NCBI GenBank assembly: GCA_964649515.1
Contig: CAZYPV010000008.1
Span: 1-64,000 of the forward strand
Length of the DNA: 64,000 nt
Reading direction: 5' to 3'
Source: CALKGK01 sp964649515
GTDB taxonomy: Bacteria; Bacteroidota; Bacteroidia; Flavobacteriales_D; Sanyastnellaceae
Shown here: in pieces, positions 33,964 to 44,229 of the stretch
Layout of the letters: every line of letters starts with the position of its first letter
Numbering within the stretch: position 1 is the first letter of the stretch
Program-made: the position numbers and the translations under genes
The notes under the pieces: generated by a model
What the model was told of the DNA's origin: nothing
Seen by the model: the letters and a program-made list of their open reading frames with translations, nothing else
The model's database searches: none

Positions 33964-36231
33964 TTAAGCTCCTTCTTGCAGTTTGATCAAATTCAATGCT
34001 GAACCTGCTCTAAACCACTCAATTTGCTGTGCGTTGTAAGTATGTGCTACCTCGAATTGATCCTTGCTACCATCGGCATGTACCAATTCAACAGTGAGGT
34101 TTTTGTCTGGACTGAATTGAGCCAAATCAATAAAGTTGATCGTATCGTCTTCTTGGATTTTATCGTAATCCGCTTCGTTGACAAACGTTACTCCCAACAT
34201 TCCTTGCTTCTTCAAGTTGGTTTCGTGAATACGTGCAAACGACTTTACCAGTACTGCTCTTACGCCAAGGTGACGCGGTTGCATTGCTGCATGCTCTCGG
34301 CTTGAACCTTCACCGTAGTTGCTATCTCCAACAACAACAGTTGGAACACCCGCAGCTTTGTAGGCACGTTGAACAGCAGGAACTTCTCCATACTCACCAG
34401 TCAACTGGTTTTTAACATGATTCGTTTCCATGTTGAAGGCATTCACAGCACCGGTTAGGGTATTGTTGGAAATATTGTCGAGATGACCTCGGTAACGCAA
34501 CCATGGTCCGGCCATAGAAATGTGGTCTGTTGTACATTTTCCGTGCGCTTTGATCAGCAATTTAGCTCCTGTGAGGTTTTGACCATCCCAAGGGCTGAAT
34601 GGCGAGAGCAATTCTAAACGTTCGCTTCCTTCTTTCACAACAATGTTGATTCCGCTTCCATCTTCAGCTGGTGCCAAATATCCTGCATCTTCAACGTCAA
34701 ACCCTTTTGACGGAAGTTCAGAACCTTGTGGCTCGTCCAATTTCACTTCTTCTCCATGCTCATTGGTGAGGGTATCGGTCATTGGGTTGAAGCCCAAATT
34801 TCCAGAAATGGCAATGGCCGTAACCAACTCTGGTGAACCAACGAAGGCGTGCGTATTTGGGTTTCCATCGGCACGTTTCGCAAAGTTTCGGTTGAACGAG
34901 TGAACAATGGTGTTCTTCTCTGCTTTTTCAGCTCCTTCTCTTGCCCATTGACCAATACAAGGTCCGCAAGCATTGGCAAACACATCTCCACCCATCGCTT
35001 CGAAGGTATCAATGAATCCATCTCTCTCCACAGTATATCTCACCAACTCTGAACCTGGGGTGATGGTAAAGCGTGCTTTCGATTTCAATTTTTTGTCCAC
35101 CGCTTGCTTGGCAATACTCGCTGAGCGGCTAATGTCTTCATAGCTTGAATTCGTACAAGAACCAATCAAACCTACCTTCACATCCAAAGGCCATCCATTT
35201 TCCTTGGCTTTTTGCGCCATTTGTGAAATAGGAGTAGCGATGTCTGGACTAAATGGACCGTTCAAGTGAGGCTCCAATTCAGAAAGATTGATTTCAATCA
35301 CTTGATCAAAATATTGTTCTGGGTTGGCATACACCTCTTCATCTGCGGTAAGGTGTTCTTTGATTTGATCAGCCATAGCAGCAACCTCTGCTCTTCCAGT
35401 AGATTCGAGATAACGCTTCATGCTATCATCGTAGCCGAAAGTGGAAGTTGTGGCACCAATCTCCGCCCCCATGTTGCAGATGGTTCCTTTTCCTGTACAA
35501 GAAAGTGATTTCGCTCCTTCACCAAAATACTCAACAATCGCTCCGGTTCCACCTTTTACGGTAAGGATTCCTGCTACTTTAAGAATAACATCTTTGGCGC
35601 TGGTCCAACCGCTCATTTTACCGGTCAACTTAACACCGATCAATTTAGGAAACTTCAACTCCCACGCCATTCCGGCCATTACGTCAACGGCATCAGCACC
35701 ACCAACACCAACGGCCACCATTCCAAGGCCACCCGCGTTCACGGTATGAGAATCTGTACCAATCATCATCCCACCTGGAAATGCATAATTCTCAAGAACT
35801 ACTTGGTGAATGATCCCGGCACCTGGCTTCCAGAATCCGATTCCATATTTGTTTGAAACAGACTCGAGAAAATTAAATACTTCATTATTCTTATTGATGG
35901 ACTCTTGAAGATCCTTGCTCGCACCAATTCGTGCTTGAATGAGGTGGTCACAGTGCACTGTTGAAGGAACAGCGGCTTTCTTTTTTCCGGCTTGCATGAA
36001 TTGCAAAAGGGCCATTTGGGCTGTTGCATCTTGCATTGCTACTCGGTCTGGCGCGAAATCTACGTAGGACTTTCCACGCTCGAAGGCCTGACCGGGTTCA
36101 CCATCCCAAAGGTGGCTATAAAGAATTTTTTCTGCCAGAGTTAACGGTTTTCCAACGGTCTCACGTGCTTTTGCAACGCGACCCGGGATGCGGTCGTACA
36201 CCGCTTTGATCATATCAATATCAAATGCCAT
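33964..36231 (-). CDS. acn: Aconitate hydratase (mitochondrial-type)
   Basis: 755 residues. The three cluster-ligating cysteines are in GLIGSCTNSSYED and in FANACGPCIGQW. GTDSHTVNAGGLGMVAVGVGG and the C-terminal swivel domain GDSNYGEGSSREHAAMQPRHLG are also seen. Length and sequence fit the mitochondrial-like aconitase group used in many Bacteroidota, rather than AcnA or AcnB of E. coli. It isomerises citrate to isocitrate. It is monocistronic by its terminator and divergent from a MacB-type permease. Confidence 0.96.
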   Translation of the reverse strand: MAFDIDMIKAVYDRIPGRVAKARETVGKPLTLAEKILYSHLWDGEPGQAFERGKSYVDFAPDRVAMQDATAQMALLQFMQAGKKKAAVPSTVHCDHLIQARIGASKDLQESINKNNEVFNFLESVSNKYGIGFWKPGAGIIHQVVLENYAFPGGMMIGTDSHTVNAGGLGMVAVGVGGADAVDVMAGMAWELKFPKLIGVKLTGKMSGWTSAKDVILKVAGILTVKGGTGAIVEYFGEGAKSLSCTGKGTICNMGAEIGATTSTFGYDDSMKRYLESTGRAEVAAMADQIKEHLTADEEVYANPEQYFDQVIEINLSELEPHLNGPFSPDIATPISQMAQKAKENGWPLDVKVGLIGSCTNSSYEDISRSASIAKQAVDKKLKSKARFTITPGSELVRYTVERDGFIDTFEAMGGDVFANACGPCIGQWAREGAEKAEKNTIVHSFNRNFAKRADGNPNTHAFVGSPELVTAIAISGNLGFNPMTDTLTNEHGEEVKLDEPQGSELPSKGFDVEDAGYLAPAEDGSGINIVVKEGSERLELLSPFSPWDGQNLTGAKLLIKAHGKCTTDHISMAGPWLRYRGHLDNISNNTLTGAVNAFNMETNHVKNQLTGEYGEVPAVQRAYKAAGVPTVVVGDSNYGEGSSREHAAMQPRHLGVRAVLVKSFARIHETNLKKQGMLGVTFVNEADYDKIQEDDTINFIDLAQFSPDKNLTVELVHADGSKDQFEVAHTYNAQQIEWFRAGSALNLIKLQEGA

Positions 36232-36351
36232 ATAATTGTAGTAAAGTGAAGAACTTTGCGGGGCACGAAGTTAACAAATCCAAGGCATCCTGAAAAGCCT
36301 TAAGGAAGTTGATTTCACAAAAGTTAGCCGAAAGAAGACAAAGGCTTTCTT

Positions 36352-36359
36352 TACATTTG
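36352..36359 (+). promoter_or_regulatory. -7 box of the MacB-type permease gene
   Basis: TACATTTG, exact TAnnTTTG, ends five bases before the ATG at 36365, which suggests a leaderless or nearly leaderless transcript. An AAAGAA/TTCTTT inverted repeat (36331-36352) overlaps its left edge. Confidence 0.45.
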
Positions 36360-36364
36360 GCACA

Positions 36365-37603
36365 ATGTTCAATCAGCAGTTCATAGAAAACGTAAAAGTA
36401 TCGCTACGCGCAGTGCGCAGCCAATTCCTCAGAACACTGCTTACCGTGATGATCATTGGCTTTGGAATCATGGCATTGGTGGTCATGATCACAGCCACGG
36501 AGGTACTTGAAGTGAAGATCGAGCAAGAATTTTCATCCCTGGGCACCAATTCATTCACCATCAAAACAAAAACCGCAATGGGTGCCCGCTTCGGTAACCG
36601 GGAGCGCATTAGTCCGCCCATCACCTATCGAGAGGCGATGGATTTCAAGGAAAACTACAATTTTGATGCTTTGGTGAGCGTTTCAGCCATGGGTACGGCC
36701 ACGGCCACAGTCAAGCATCAGAACAAAAAAACCGACCCTAACGTTCAAGTGCTGGGCGTGGATGAAAACTACTGTACCATTTCTGGATTTAATATCGAAG
36801 AAGGCCGAGACTTCAACAAACAAGATTTAAGTGCCGGGGTAAATTTTGTGATTGTGGGAAAGGATGTCATTGCCAAAACTTTTGATGAAAATGTTGGTGC
36901 TTTGGGAGAGGTGATCAGCATAGGGAATTACAAATATCAAATCATTGGCATTCTCGAAAGCAAAGGTCAGGCCTTCGGTATGTCTTCAGACAATCAGTGT
37001 TTCATTCCCGTTTCCAACCTCAAAAAGAACTTTGCATCAGAATCAACCGCATACCGCATTTCGGTGCAGGTGAAGGATGCTGCCGACCAAACCGCTGCCA
37101 TCAATGAAGCGTATGCCGCTGGAAGAAGTGCACGAGGAGACCGCCCAGGAGACGATTCCAGTTTTTCCATTGAACAGAGCAACCAGCTGGTAGAGAGCAT
37201 GAGCAGTGCAATTGGGGGGATTCAAATCGCAGCAACGGTGATTGGTTTAATCACCCTACTTGGCGCGGGAATTGGCTTGATGAACATCATGCTAGTAAGC
37301 GTAACCGAACGTACGCGCGAAATTGGGGTGAGGAAAGCCATTGGAGCAAGTTCTAAAGTGGTGAGAACTCAATTTCTCGTCGAAGCCGTGGTTATTGGTC
37401 AAATTGGCGGCATCGTGGGCATTATCCTTGGTATTCTTGTGGGGAACATTGTTGCCATTTTCATGGACACTTCCTTTGTGATTCCGTGGTTATGGATTTT
37501 TATTGGGGTGATGATGTGCTTCACGGTGAGTTTGCTTTCGGGCTGGTATCCGGCTTGGAAAGCTTCAAAGCTGAGCCCAATAGAATCGCTCCGGCACGAA
37601 TAA
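36365..37603 (+). CDS. ABC transporter permease, MacB-like
   Basis: 412 residues. One N-terminal membrane helix (LLTVMIIGFGIMALVVMITA), a MacB_PCD periplasmic domain of about 220 residues and three C-terminal helices of the FtsX domain. The cytosolic loop TERTREIGVRKAIGAS is typical of MacB/YknZ-type permeases. Such complexes move peptides, lipids or lipoproteins from the periplasmic side by mechanotransmission. No ATPase or membrane-fusion gene is adjacent, so the partners must be encoded elsewhere. Confidence 0.88.
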   Translation: MFNQQFIENVKVSLRAVRSQFLRTLLTVMIIGFGIMALVVMITATEVLEVKIEQEFSSLGTNSFTIKTKTAMGARFGNRERISPPITYREAMDFKENYNFDALVSVSAMGTATATVKHQNKKTDPNVQVLGVDENYCTISGFNIEEGRDFNKQDLSAGVNFVIVGKDVIAKTFDENVGALGEVISIGNYKYQIIGILESKGQAFGMSSDNQCFIPVSNLKKNFASESTAYRISVQVKDAADQTAAINEAYAAGRSARGDRPGDDSSFSIEQSNQLVESMSSAIGGIQIAATVIGLITLLGAGIGLMNIMLVSVTERTREIGVRKAIGASSKVVRTQFLVEAVVIGQIGGIVGIILGILVGNIVAIFMDTSFVIPWLWIFIGVMMCFTVSLLSGWYPAWKASKLSPIESLRHE

Positions 37604-37651
37604 CTTCATCCTTCAGCCAGAGAAAAACTGCTGCACCATTATTTGCTGAGT

Positions 37652-38938
37652 TTAATCTCTGAAGATCTGAATCCGTTCTTGTCCGCCTTCCCAAAGAAGA
37701 AGGTACATTCCTTGTGGCAAATTTTGTAAATCGATTGACTTCGTTTGGGCACTCATCCAAATTTGCTCCATCAATTTCCCTTCAACAGAATAAATTGAAA
37801 GCCATTGTGCTTGGCCTGAGTAGTTCACTGAAACGTCCCCATTGCTCGGGTTGGGGAAGAATTCGATTTCTTTTTGCTTGACCTCATCGAGTCCGAGAGA
37901 ACAATCTGGTCCTACTCCCGAATTTTCTTGAAATTGCCCGGATAGCACTGACCAATTCAACCATTCTCCGCCCATATGTTCGGTCCAGGAATTCAAATCG
38001 AACCACTCACTGCCATCGTCCGGACTGTTGAAACGCAGCACAGACAAAGCTAGTCCGTTATAATCCCAAGTAAGCGCTTCACCTTCCTCGCAGAATTCTG
38101 GTAATCCCACATCGCAATTCGGACGAATGAAATAGACAAAATCATCGTAATTCGGAGCATCTCCCCACACCCTTGCTTGTCCGTTCTCATCAATGCTCAC
38201 CGCGGCGTATTCATCGCAGGCAATGCCCAAGGTAGGGTTTCCGCTATCCACATAATTTCGAGCTAGAAAGGTTGCATGACGGCCTCTTCGATCGGGGTCA
38301 TCGTAATGGGTGTCCGTCACCACATTGCTCAAAAAAGGGACCTGAAGAAAATCGTTATCTCCTAACTGAATTGTGGAGTGGAATGGATTATTCAACACCA
38401 CATCTGACTGGGCTGAGCCGTTTTGGGCTGAGAAGTAATTCCCACATAAAATGGCCATTCCAGCGCTAATTCCTCCAACCGGACCGCCTTTCACGTTGAT
38501 CAGATTATTGATGGCATCTTCCACAGCCGTGCCTTGCCAATAGCTCACATAATCGTATTGATCTCCTCCCGCAATCCAAATCGCCTCGGCATTCAAGAGT
38601 TGTTCAATCACGTAAGGATTGGTGGCGGCTGAAGGGTTATTAAAGCGGATGGTTTGAACACTATTGACCTCCACTCCTAAGTCGGAAAACAGATAATCAT
38701 TATACCCATCAGAACCGCTCGTCCTGATAACGACAACATCTCCCCCATTCGCTCTCTCCAAGAACCATCGCATGGCATTATCGTGCTCTCCAGCTCCTCC
38801 CATAAGCACAATTCCTGGTTGAGTTATCGTGGTGGTATCTGCCTCATCTCCCGTAAACCAAGAGGTATAGCTTTGGCAAAAACCATTTGCTGAGGAAAAA
38901 AGTACCAGTAATAAAAAAAGCGGATAAATTTTGTTCAT
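37652..38938 (-). CDS. T9SS-secreted cyanophycinase-like S51 peptidase
   Basis: 428 residues with a signal peptide (LFLLLVLFSSANGFCQ). The S51 serine peptidase fold is marked by GIVLMGGAGEHD, AIWIAGGDQYDY, the nucleophile in GPVGGISAGMA (Ser158), and VVTDTHYDDPDRRGRHATF (His211), which parallels the DQHF-x-R-x-R segment of cyanophycinase. LGIACDEYAAV corresponds to the GIDEDTA block. The last 70 or so residues are a T9SS sorting domain (EFFPNPSNGDVSVNYSG). It should be secreted and cleave cyanophycin or related polymers to dipeptides. It lies 5 nt after the lipoprotein paralogue. Confidence 0.82.
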   Translation of the reverse strand: MNKIYPLFLLLVLFSSANGFCQSYTSWFTGDEADTTTITQPGIVLMGGAGEHDNAMRWFLERANGGDVVVIRTSGSDGYNDYLFSDLGVEVNSVQTIRFNNPSAATNPYVIEQLLNAEAIWIAGGDQYDYVSYWQGTAVEDAINNLINVKGGPVGGISAGMAILCGNYFSAQNGSAQSDVVLNNPFHSTIQLGDNDFLQVPFLSNVVTDTHYDDPDRRGRHATFLARNYVDSGNPTLGIACDEYAAVSIDENGQARVWGDAPNYDDFVYFIRPNCDVGLPEFCEEGEALTWDYNGLALSVLRFNSPDDGSEWFDLNSWTEHMGGEWLNWSVLSGQFQENSGVGPDCSLGLDEVKQKEIEFFPNPSNGDVSVNYSGQAQWLSIYSVEGKLMEQIWMSAQTKSIDLQNLPQGMYLLLWEGGQERIQIFRD

Positions 38939-38943
38939 GCTGT

Positions 38944-39822
38944 TCAGTTTAAGTAGAATGAATCTCCTGACACTAAAATCGATAATTCTATGTTCTTATT
39001 TGAGAAAAAGTCCTGCTTTCTTGAAAAAGGAGTATCGGTTCGAAAAACCAAGACTTGGCCCTCTCCTGCAATACTAAATGTATCAGATTTGAAGACCAAG
39101 GCAGTAGATTCATCTATTCCAAAAACCGTTGACTTTGGATAGTCATGTAAAGCGGTTAATGCGCGGTTGTATCTACTTCTTGCAACAAAGTGTTGATCAA
39201 TGATCACCTCATTAGGTAGAAGCCCTAAACCCGTTTCATAAATGGCATTGTTTCTTTGCAGCAGGGCGTAGGTGGATTGATATTCGTCATGTTTCAGTTG
39301 ATCGCCAGTAATCATCACATCACTCATTACGGCAGCTCCTGCGCTGGTTCCAGCAACACAAGCGCCATTTTGAAAGGCCGTTTTGAGGTCGCCAACCCAG
39401 GACCACGTGCTGAGAGAGTCCATCAGTCGCCGCTGATCTCCACCAGCTAAATAAATGCACTTTGCTTCATGCAATTGCTCACGGTCAATGATGTTTGGAG
39501 CAGCATGTACAAAAGATAAGTTGAGGTTTCGAGGAAAAGACTCACAAGCATAATAAAAAGAAGTATCAGGCTCTGAGCTCGCCGCCGTGATGATAAAAAC
39601 GCTATCCAAACGTTGCAAACCAGCATTAGCAACCAGTTCATTCATCAGCGACTCCGTTCTTTTTCCTCCCCCAATAATGAAGAGTTTCCCTTTGGCATGT
39701 GTTTTCATAGCCAACTCTTCCTCCAGGAGGGCATCTGCCATTGGCTCATTTTCTTGGGAGCCACAAGCTTGTAAAACAAGCAACAAAGCCAAACACAAAT
39801 ACATCGAAATCAATCCTCTCAT
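38944..39822 (-). CDS. Cyanophycinase-like S51 peptidase, lipoprotein
   Basis: 292 residues with a lipobox LVLQAC (Cys20). Motifs agree closely with CphB-type cyanophycinases: KLFIIGGGKRTE, IYLAGGDQRRLM, VAGTSAGAAVM (nucleophile Ser160), GLLPNEVIIDQHFVARSR (His211) and VFGIDESTALVF. Cyanophycinases cleave the beta-Asp-Arg polymer cyanophycin to beta-Asp-Arg dipeptides. The lipid anchor would hold the enzyme at the outer membrane or periplasm, next to SusD. The start is placed at MRGLISMYLC, 2 nt after the susD-like stop; a frame extension overlaps that gene. Confidence 0.85.
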   Translation of the reverse strand: MRGLISMYLCLALLLVLQACGSQENEPMADALLEEELAMKTHAKGKLFIIGGGKRTESLMNELVANAGLQRLDSVFIITAASSEPDTSFYYACESFPRNLNLSFVHAAPNIIDREQLHEAKCIYLAGGDQRRLMDSLSTWSWVGDLKTAFQNGACVAGTSAGAAVMSDVMITGDQLKHDEYQSTYALLQRNNAIYETGLGLLPNEVIIDQHFVARSRYNRALTALHDYPKSTVFGIDESTALVFKSDTFSIAGEGQVLVFRTDTPFSRKQDFFSNKNIELSILVSGDSFYLN

Positions 39823-39824
39823 AC

Positions 39825-41171
39825 TTATTCCTCCCACCACATTTTCACCTCCAAATTGGGTACATCACTTGGAAAATTACTGTTCAACAATCGTTCATTG
39901 ATTGGGTAATTGAGTCGCCTCGGAATTTCTCCTGAGGGATTGACGCTTGAAACACCTTGTGCGTTGGGCTCCAATTCTGGAATGCCCGTCCGACGCCAAT
40001 CTGTCCAAATCTCCATTTGAGTAAATAGCGCAATGAATTTTTGCTCCAAGATAATGGTCAGGTTTTCTTGTAAATCGTTGGTCAAAATGAACGAGTTCAC
40101 AAAATCTTCGACTTCACTGGCAGTCAGTTCATTCAAAGTGTGCTCTTCCAAGCTGGCTCGAACTCCATTTCGTAGAGCGCTTTGCGCAAGATCAACAGAG
40201 GAGTTTCGTGCGTGCATTTCCGCCAAAATGAATTGCATTTCGGAGTATGAAGTGAATTTTATCGGACTATCCGGGCTCGCTAAGCCTTCACCAACCTTAC
40301 TTTCTCCCCCTGTAAAAGGAATGATATCCACGAAGAAGTCGAAGCGCGGATCTTGCACTCCAATTACACCAATAAACTGAGGATCAATGACCGCGTTTGG
40401 CGTAATTTGATAGTATTGATAGATGGGGTTTGCGTCCACTTCCGTTCCAAGAAAAGGATATTGAAGGTCAAAATCTTGGTGCATCATGGCCTCGTTCGCT
40501 TCAGCAATAGCGATGTCGATTTTACTTAAATCTTTCGGCACTTGATGAGCGGCATATCTTGCTTTCAGGGCATGTGCAGCCGCTTTCCAATGTTCTAAAT
40601 TGCCCAAATAAATGATATCATCACTTCCCGGACTGAAGACGCTCTCGCTTTCATTTAATGCAAAAATGGCCTCGTTCAGGAGATCATCGATTTGCTCGTA
40701 GATGAACGCTTGTGAATCATAATTGGGTTGAACATTGTTGGGGTCGAGTGCTTCTGAGAAAGGGACATCTCCCCACAAGTCAGTGCATACACCTAGACAA
40801 TTTGCCATCAGAACTTTTGCGACTCCTTCGTAATGAGGAGAATTGGTTTCTTGCGCTTTTTGAATCATTGTATTCAAAGCGTTCATTGGTCCGGTGTATA
40901 AATCTTCCCAAATGTAGCCCACAAAGAGTTCGTCAGGGTTGTAATTTTCTACGTTTAATTCTTGATTATTTCTGCCCTCCAATGCTTGTGTAAAGATATT
41001 GGAGTACACAAAAACCCTCCCACCAAAGATTTCGGCCATGTTGTTTTCTACACCAGGTAAAATGGTTGAAAGAGGCACATNNNNNNNNNNGTTAGGATTC
41101 TGATTGATTTCCTCCAACTTACAAGCTCCAAGAGTCAACAAAAGGAGGAGAGCGATGCTACTTTTTTTCAT
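39825..41171 (-). CDS. SusD/RagB family nutrient-binding lipoprotein
   Basis: 448 residues with lipobox LTLGAC (Cys17) and the SusD-like_2 architecture (EINQNPN near the start, then TPR-like helices, LGVCTDLWGDVPFSEAL, and a C-terminal FTQMEIWTDWRRTGIPEL). It should bind the substrate outside the cell and deliver it to the SusC partner encoded 4 nt upstream. A 10-N gap lies within codons 28-31. The frame is intact across it, and residues around the gap fit the usual NPN-x-x-x-VP context, so the gap length is probably right. Confidence 0.9.
   Translation of the reverse strand: MKKSSIALLLLLTLGACKLEEINQNPNXXXXVPLSTILPGVENNMAEIFGGRVFVYSNIFTQALEGRNNQELNVENYNPDELFVGYIWEDLYTGPMNALNTMIQKAQETNSPHYEGVAKVLMANCLGVCTDLWGDVPFSEALDPNNVQPNYDSQAFIYEQIDDLLNEAIFALNESESVFSPGSDDIIYLGNLEHWKAAAHALKARYAAHQVPKDLSKIDIAIAEANEAMMHQDFDLQYPFLGTEVDANPIYQYYQITPNAVIDPQFIGVIGVQDPRFDFFVDIIPFTGGESKVGEGLASPDSPIKFTSYSEMQFILAEMHARNSSVDLAQSALRNGVRASLEEHTLNELTASEVEDFVNSFILTNDLQENLTIILEQKFIALFTQMEIWTDWRRTGIPELEPNAQGVSSVNPSGEIPRRLNYPINERLLNSNFPSDVPNLEVKMWWEE
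41081..41090. other. Assembly gap (10 N) inside the susD-like gene
   Basis: Ten unknown bases near the 5' end of the susD-like gene. The reading frame continues across it, so the estimated length is consistent with an intact gene. Confidence 0.95.
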
Positions 41172-41175
41172 GATT

Positions 41176-44100
41176 TTAGAGGGTTAATTGGAGTTGTACA
41201 CCGAACGACTTGGTGTTTGGTGAGTTGAAGTAATCTCGTCCCATACCGTTGCCTGCTCCAGACAAGGATGTTTCGGGATCAATTCCCGTGTAATTGGTCA
41301 GAAGCCACAGATTTCTACTTGTAAAGGCAATGCTCGCTGCTGAAACCTTTAATTTCTGAGCAAGAGACTTTGGAAGGGTGTAAGACAAAGACAAATCTCT
41401 CAGGCGCAGCCAATTGACCTCTTCAACTCCTGCCTCACTTACACCTACCAAGCCGTATCTTGAATAAAACGACTGATCGAGATTGATTTCCACCGTATTC
41501 GCTTCACCCGTATTGATGTTCACACCTTCCCACACCACAAATTCTTCTCTGCTTTCGGTGTCAACATGGGTACCATGGAAGCGCATTACATTTGCCGTTC
41601 CATTGTACATATCTCCTCCTACTCTGATATCGAAAAGAAAAGACAGCGTCCAATTTTTAAGCGAGAATGTATTCCTCAAGCCCGCCGTAAAATGAGGATT
41701 GGGATCTCCCACTACCTGACGTTCTCCACTGACAATGGGATACCCTTCGTCATTAACGAGGATGTTCCCCATTTCATCCCTTTCCCAAGCCGTGCCGAGG
41801 AGCACTCCATATGGTTGTCCGCTCACCACAGCACTTTGTGTTGATGCTAAACCAAAACTGGCAAGGGGAACTTCATCCAAACCTTCCACAATACCTTCCA
41901 CCAAGTTTCTTGCTCGGGTAAATTGTAGGCTTGTGTTCCAAGTTATTGCGCGAGGTCCTTCCTGCGATATTTGATAGGACAACAATGCTTCCCAACCTTG
42001 GTTGATAATTGGCCCAGTGCCATTCAATACAGCCGTGCTATAACCTGACGAGGCAGGAATAAAACTAACCACAATCGGATCCGTTGTTTCATTTCTGTAG
42101 TATGCCAGATCAAAGGTCAATCTGTTTTGAAAAAAACGGAGGTCTGTTCCGATCTCAAAACTTTGAGTTCGTTCTGGCCTCAAGTCGGGATTCCCAATAA
42201 CCTGATTGGGTTCAAAAGTGATTTGCCCTTGGACAGGAGCACCTGCTTGAAAAAAGTTGGACGTTAAATATGGGCTTGGTGCTCCATTGCCCACATCGGC
42301 GAAACTTGTTCTAATCTTACCGTAGTCGAACCATTTCGGCCATGTTTTACCAGGAAGTTCAGTGAAAATCCAAGACAAATTCACCGCTGGGTAGAAAAAT
42401 GAGTTATTGTTTGCCGGTAGGTTGCTTAGCCAATCATTTCTTCCCGTAAACCCCACATATAGCATTCTTTTCCATCCCACAGTAGCATCTGTGTACACCC
42501 CTACTCCTCGTTGTCTTTCGAGGTAATCATCACTAATGATGTTGATTGCGTCAATGTTAGAAAGATCGTAATAATTGGGGATGATGAACCCAACGCCATC
42601 TGTGCTCAACTCTTCGGTGTAGTAATCAAAAACGTTGTGACCAAAAGTGAGATCGACATCCCAATCTTCCCCATAATTGTGGTTGAACATGAGGATCAAA
42701 TCGTTGTTCAAGTCTCGTTGAAAGCCATTCAAAACATTGATCCTGCCGCCCAAATCGCGGTACTCGGCAGAACCACTATCCCAGTAAGAAACAAGGCTGT
42801 TTTGATAATAATCAACACTCAAGCGATTGAGTACTGACCATGATTCGTTGAGGGAGTATTTCAATTCGAGATAGGCAATTGCACGGTTCACCGATTCGTT
42901 GTTCTGGTTTTTGTTCACGGACCAGTAGGGATTATCATAAACATCGTGATAGGTTCTTTGACTCCCATCCGGCAAGCTGTAAGCCAAAGGTTCATCTGCC
43001 GGGTTGTCGAAACCGTTGGCCAAATCGTAATCTACCGGCGCTCTCATCAAGCCAAGCATCACACCACTGAGGTTGCTTCCTCTTTGTGGACGCTGCGCCT
43101 TGGAGAAAATGAGATTTATTCCCCCTTTTGCACTCAATGACTTTTTCCAAGTGGTGCTTCCATTCACTTTGAAATTGGTTCTTCGATATGTGCTATTGGG
43201 GATGATGCCAGATTGACTCATGTTTCCTACCGACAACAAGATATTTTTGTCTTTTGTCCCCCCTTCAATACTAGCATATTGCGTGAAAGTGGTTCCGTTG
43301 ATGAAAAAATCATCCTCGGGAATAAACACCTCTCCTTGAATTTCTGGTCCCCAAGAAAATCGCGTACCGGGTATAAATTCTCCTCCCTCTCCCTGACCAA
43401 AACGCGTTTGCTTGGACGGTAGTTTATTCACTTGGTCCACAGTGAAGCCGGTTTTAAGGGTAACCCTGCTCCCCTTACCTTGACCGCTTTTCGTGGTAAT
43501 AATGACAGCTCCGTTACCTGCTCTAATACCGTAAAGTGCAGTTGCAGCTCCTCCTTTGAGCACGGCAATGCTTTCAATATCGTCTGGATTGATATCAATT
43601 GCTCTGTTTGCCTGGTCGGTGAAGTTTGAGCCTTGGTAATCATCTGAAATGGGTACACCATCAACCACATAAAGCGGGGCATTATTTCCGCTAATACTCG
43701 TGTTTCCTCGAATTCGCACCGTGGTAGATGCTCCTGGACTACCTGAGCTACTTGTGACCTGAACCCCGGCTACTTTGGCATTCAGAGCGTTCATCACGTT
43801 TCCCTCGCCGGAGCGATTAAGCTCCTCTCCGTCTACTTCGGTAACGGCGTAGCCCAGTTTTCTTTTCTCCTTTTTGATTCCAATGGCGGCAACTACGGCC
43901 TCTTGGATCAATTCAGCATTGGGGATCAGTTTCACATCGATGACACTTTTGCCTTGGATAAGCACTTTTTGGGTTTTGTAGCCAATAAATGAAAACCTCA
44001 GAAACCCAGTATCCGACTGAAGGGGTGAAACTTGTAAAGTATATTTCCCATCGATATCCGTACTCGTACCTTGGTTTGCACCAAGCACCAAGACGCTTAC

Positions 44101-44229
44101 ACCCGGCATCGGGGTATCATTCTCATCAAGGACGGTTCCCGATATGTTCAATTGTGCCAGCGAAGTGAAGGCAAAACCAATAAGGGAGAAGGCGGCAAGG
44201 AAGAACCGCAAAAGTATTTTTGTTTTCAT
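41176..44229 (-). CDS. SusC/RagA family TonB-linked outer membrane transporter
   Basis: About 1017 residues counted from MKTKILLRFF, which begins a signal peptide (FFLAAFSLIGFAFTSLAQ). A carboxypeptidase-like domain (ISGTVLDENDTPMPGVSV) is followed by the plug with the SusC signature (VRIRGNTSISGNNAPLYVVDG, split here as two conserved pieces) and a 22-strand-type barrel ending in SFGVQLQLTL. It imports the substrate captured by SusD using TonB energy. The gene order SusC-SusD-S51-S51 suggests that the substrate is a peptide product of cyanophycin-like polymers. Confidence 0.93.
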   Translation of the reverse strand: MKTKILLRFFLAAFSLIGFAFTSLAQLNISGTVLDENDTPMPGVSVLVLGANQGTSTDIDGKYTLQVSPLQSDTGFLRFSFIGYKTQKVLIQGKSVIDVKLIPNAELIQEAVVAAIGIKKEKRKLGYAVTEVDGEELNRSGEGNVMNALNAKVAGVQVTSSSGSPGASTTVRIRGNTSISGNNAPLYVVDGVPISDDYQGSNFTDQANRAIDINPDDIESIAVLKGGAATALYGIRAGNGAVIITTKSGQGKGSRVTLKTGFTVDQVNKLPSKQTRFGQGEGGEFIPGTRFSWGPEIQGEVFIPEDDFFINGTTFTQYASIEGGTKDKNILLSVGNMSQSGIIPNSTYRRTNFKVNGSTTWKKSLSAKGGINLIFSKAQRPQRGSNLSGVMLGLMRAPVDYDLANGFDNPADEPLAYSLPDGSQRTYHDVYDNPYWSVNKNQNNESVNRAIAYLELKYSLNESWSVLNRLSVDYYQNSLVSYWDSGSAEYRDLGGRINVLNGFQRDLNNDLILMFNHNYGEDWDVDLTFGHNVFDYYTEELSTDGVGFIIPNYYDLSNIDAINIISDDYLERQRGVGVYTDATVGWKRMLYVGFTGRNDWLSNLPANNNSFFYPAVNLSWIFTELPGKTWPKWFDYGKIRTSFADVGNGAPSPYLTSNFFQAGAPVQGQITFEPNQVIGNPDLRPERTQSFEIGTDLRFFQNRLTFDLAYYRNETTDPIVVSFIPASSGYSTAVLNGTGPIINQGWEALLSYQISQEGPRAITWNTSLQFTRARNLVEGIVEGLDEVPLASFGLASTQSAVVSGQPYGVLLGTAWERDEMGNILVNDEGYPIVSGERQVVGDPNPHFTAGLRNTFSLKNWTLSFLFDIRVGGDMYNGTANVMRFHGTHVDTESREEFVVWEGVNINTGEANTVEINLDQSFYSRYGLVGVSEAGVEEVNWLRLRDLSLSYTLPKSLAQKLKVSAASIAFTSRNLWLLTNYTGIDPETSLSGAGNGMGRDYFNSPNTKSFGVQLQLTL

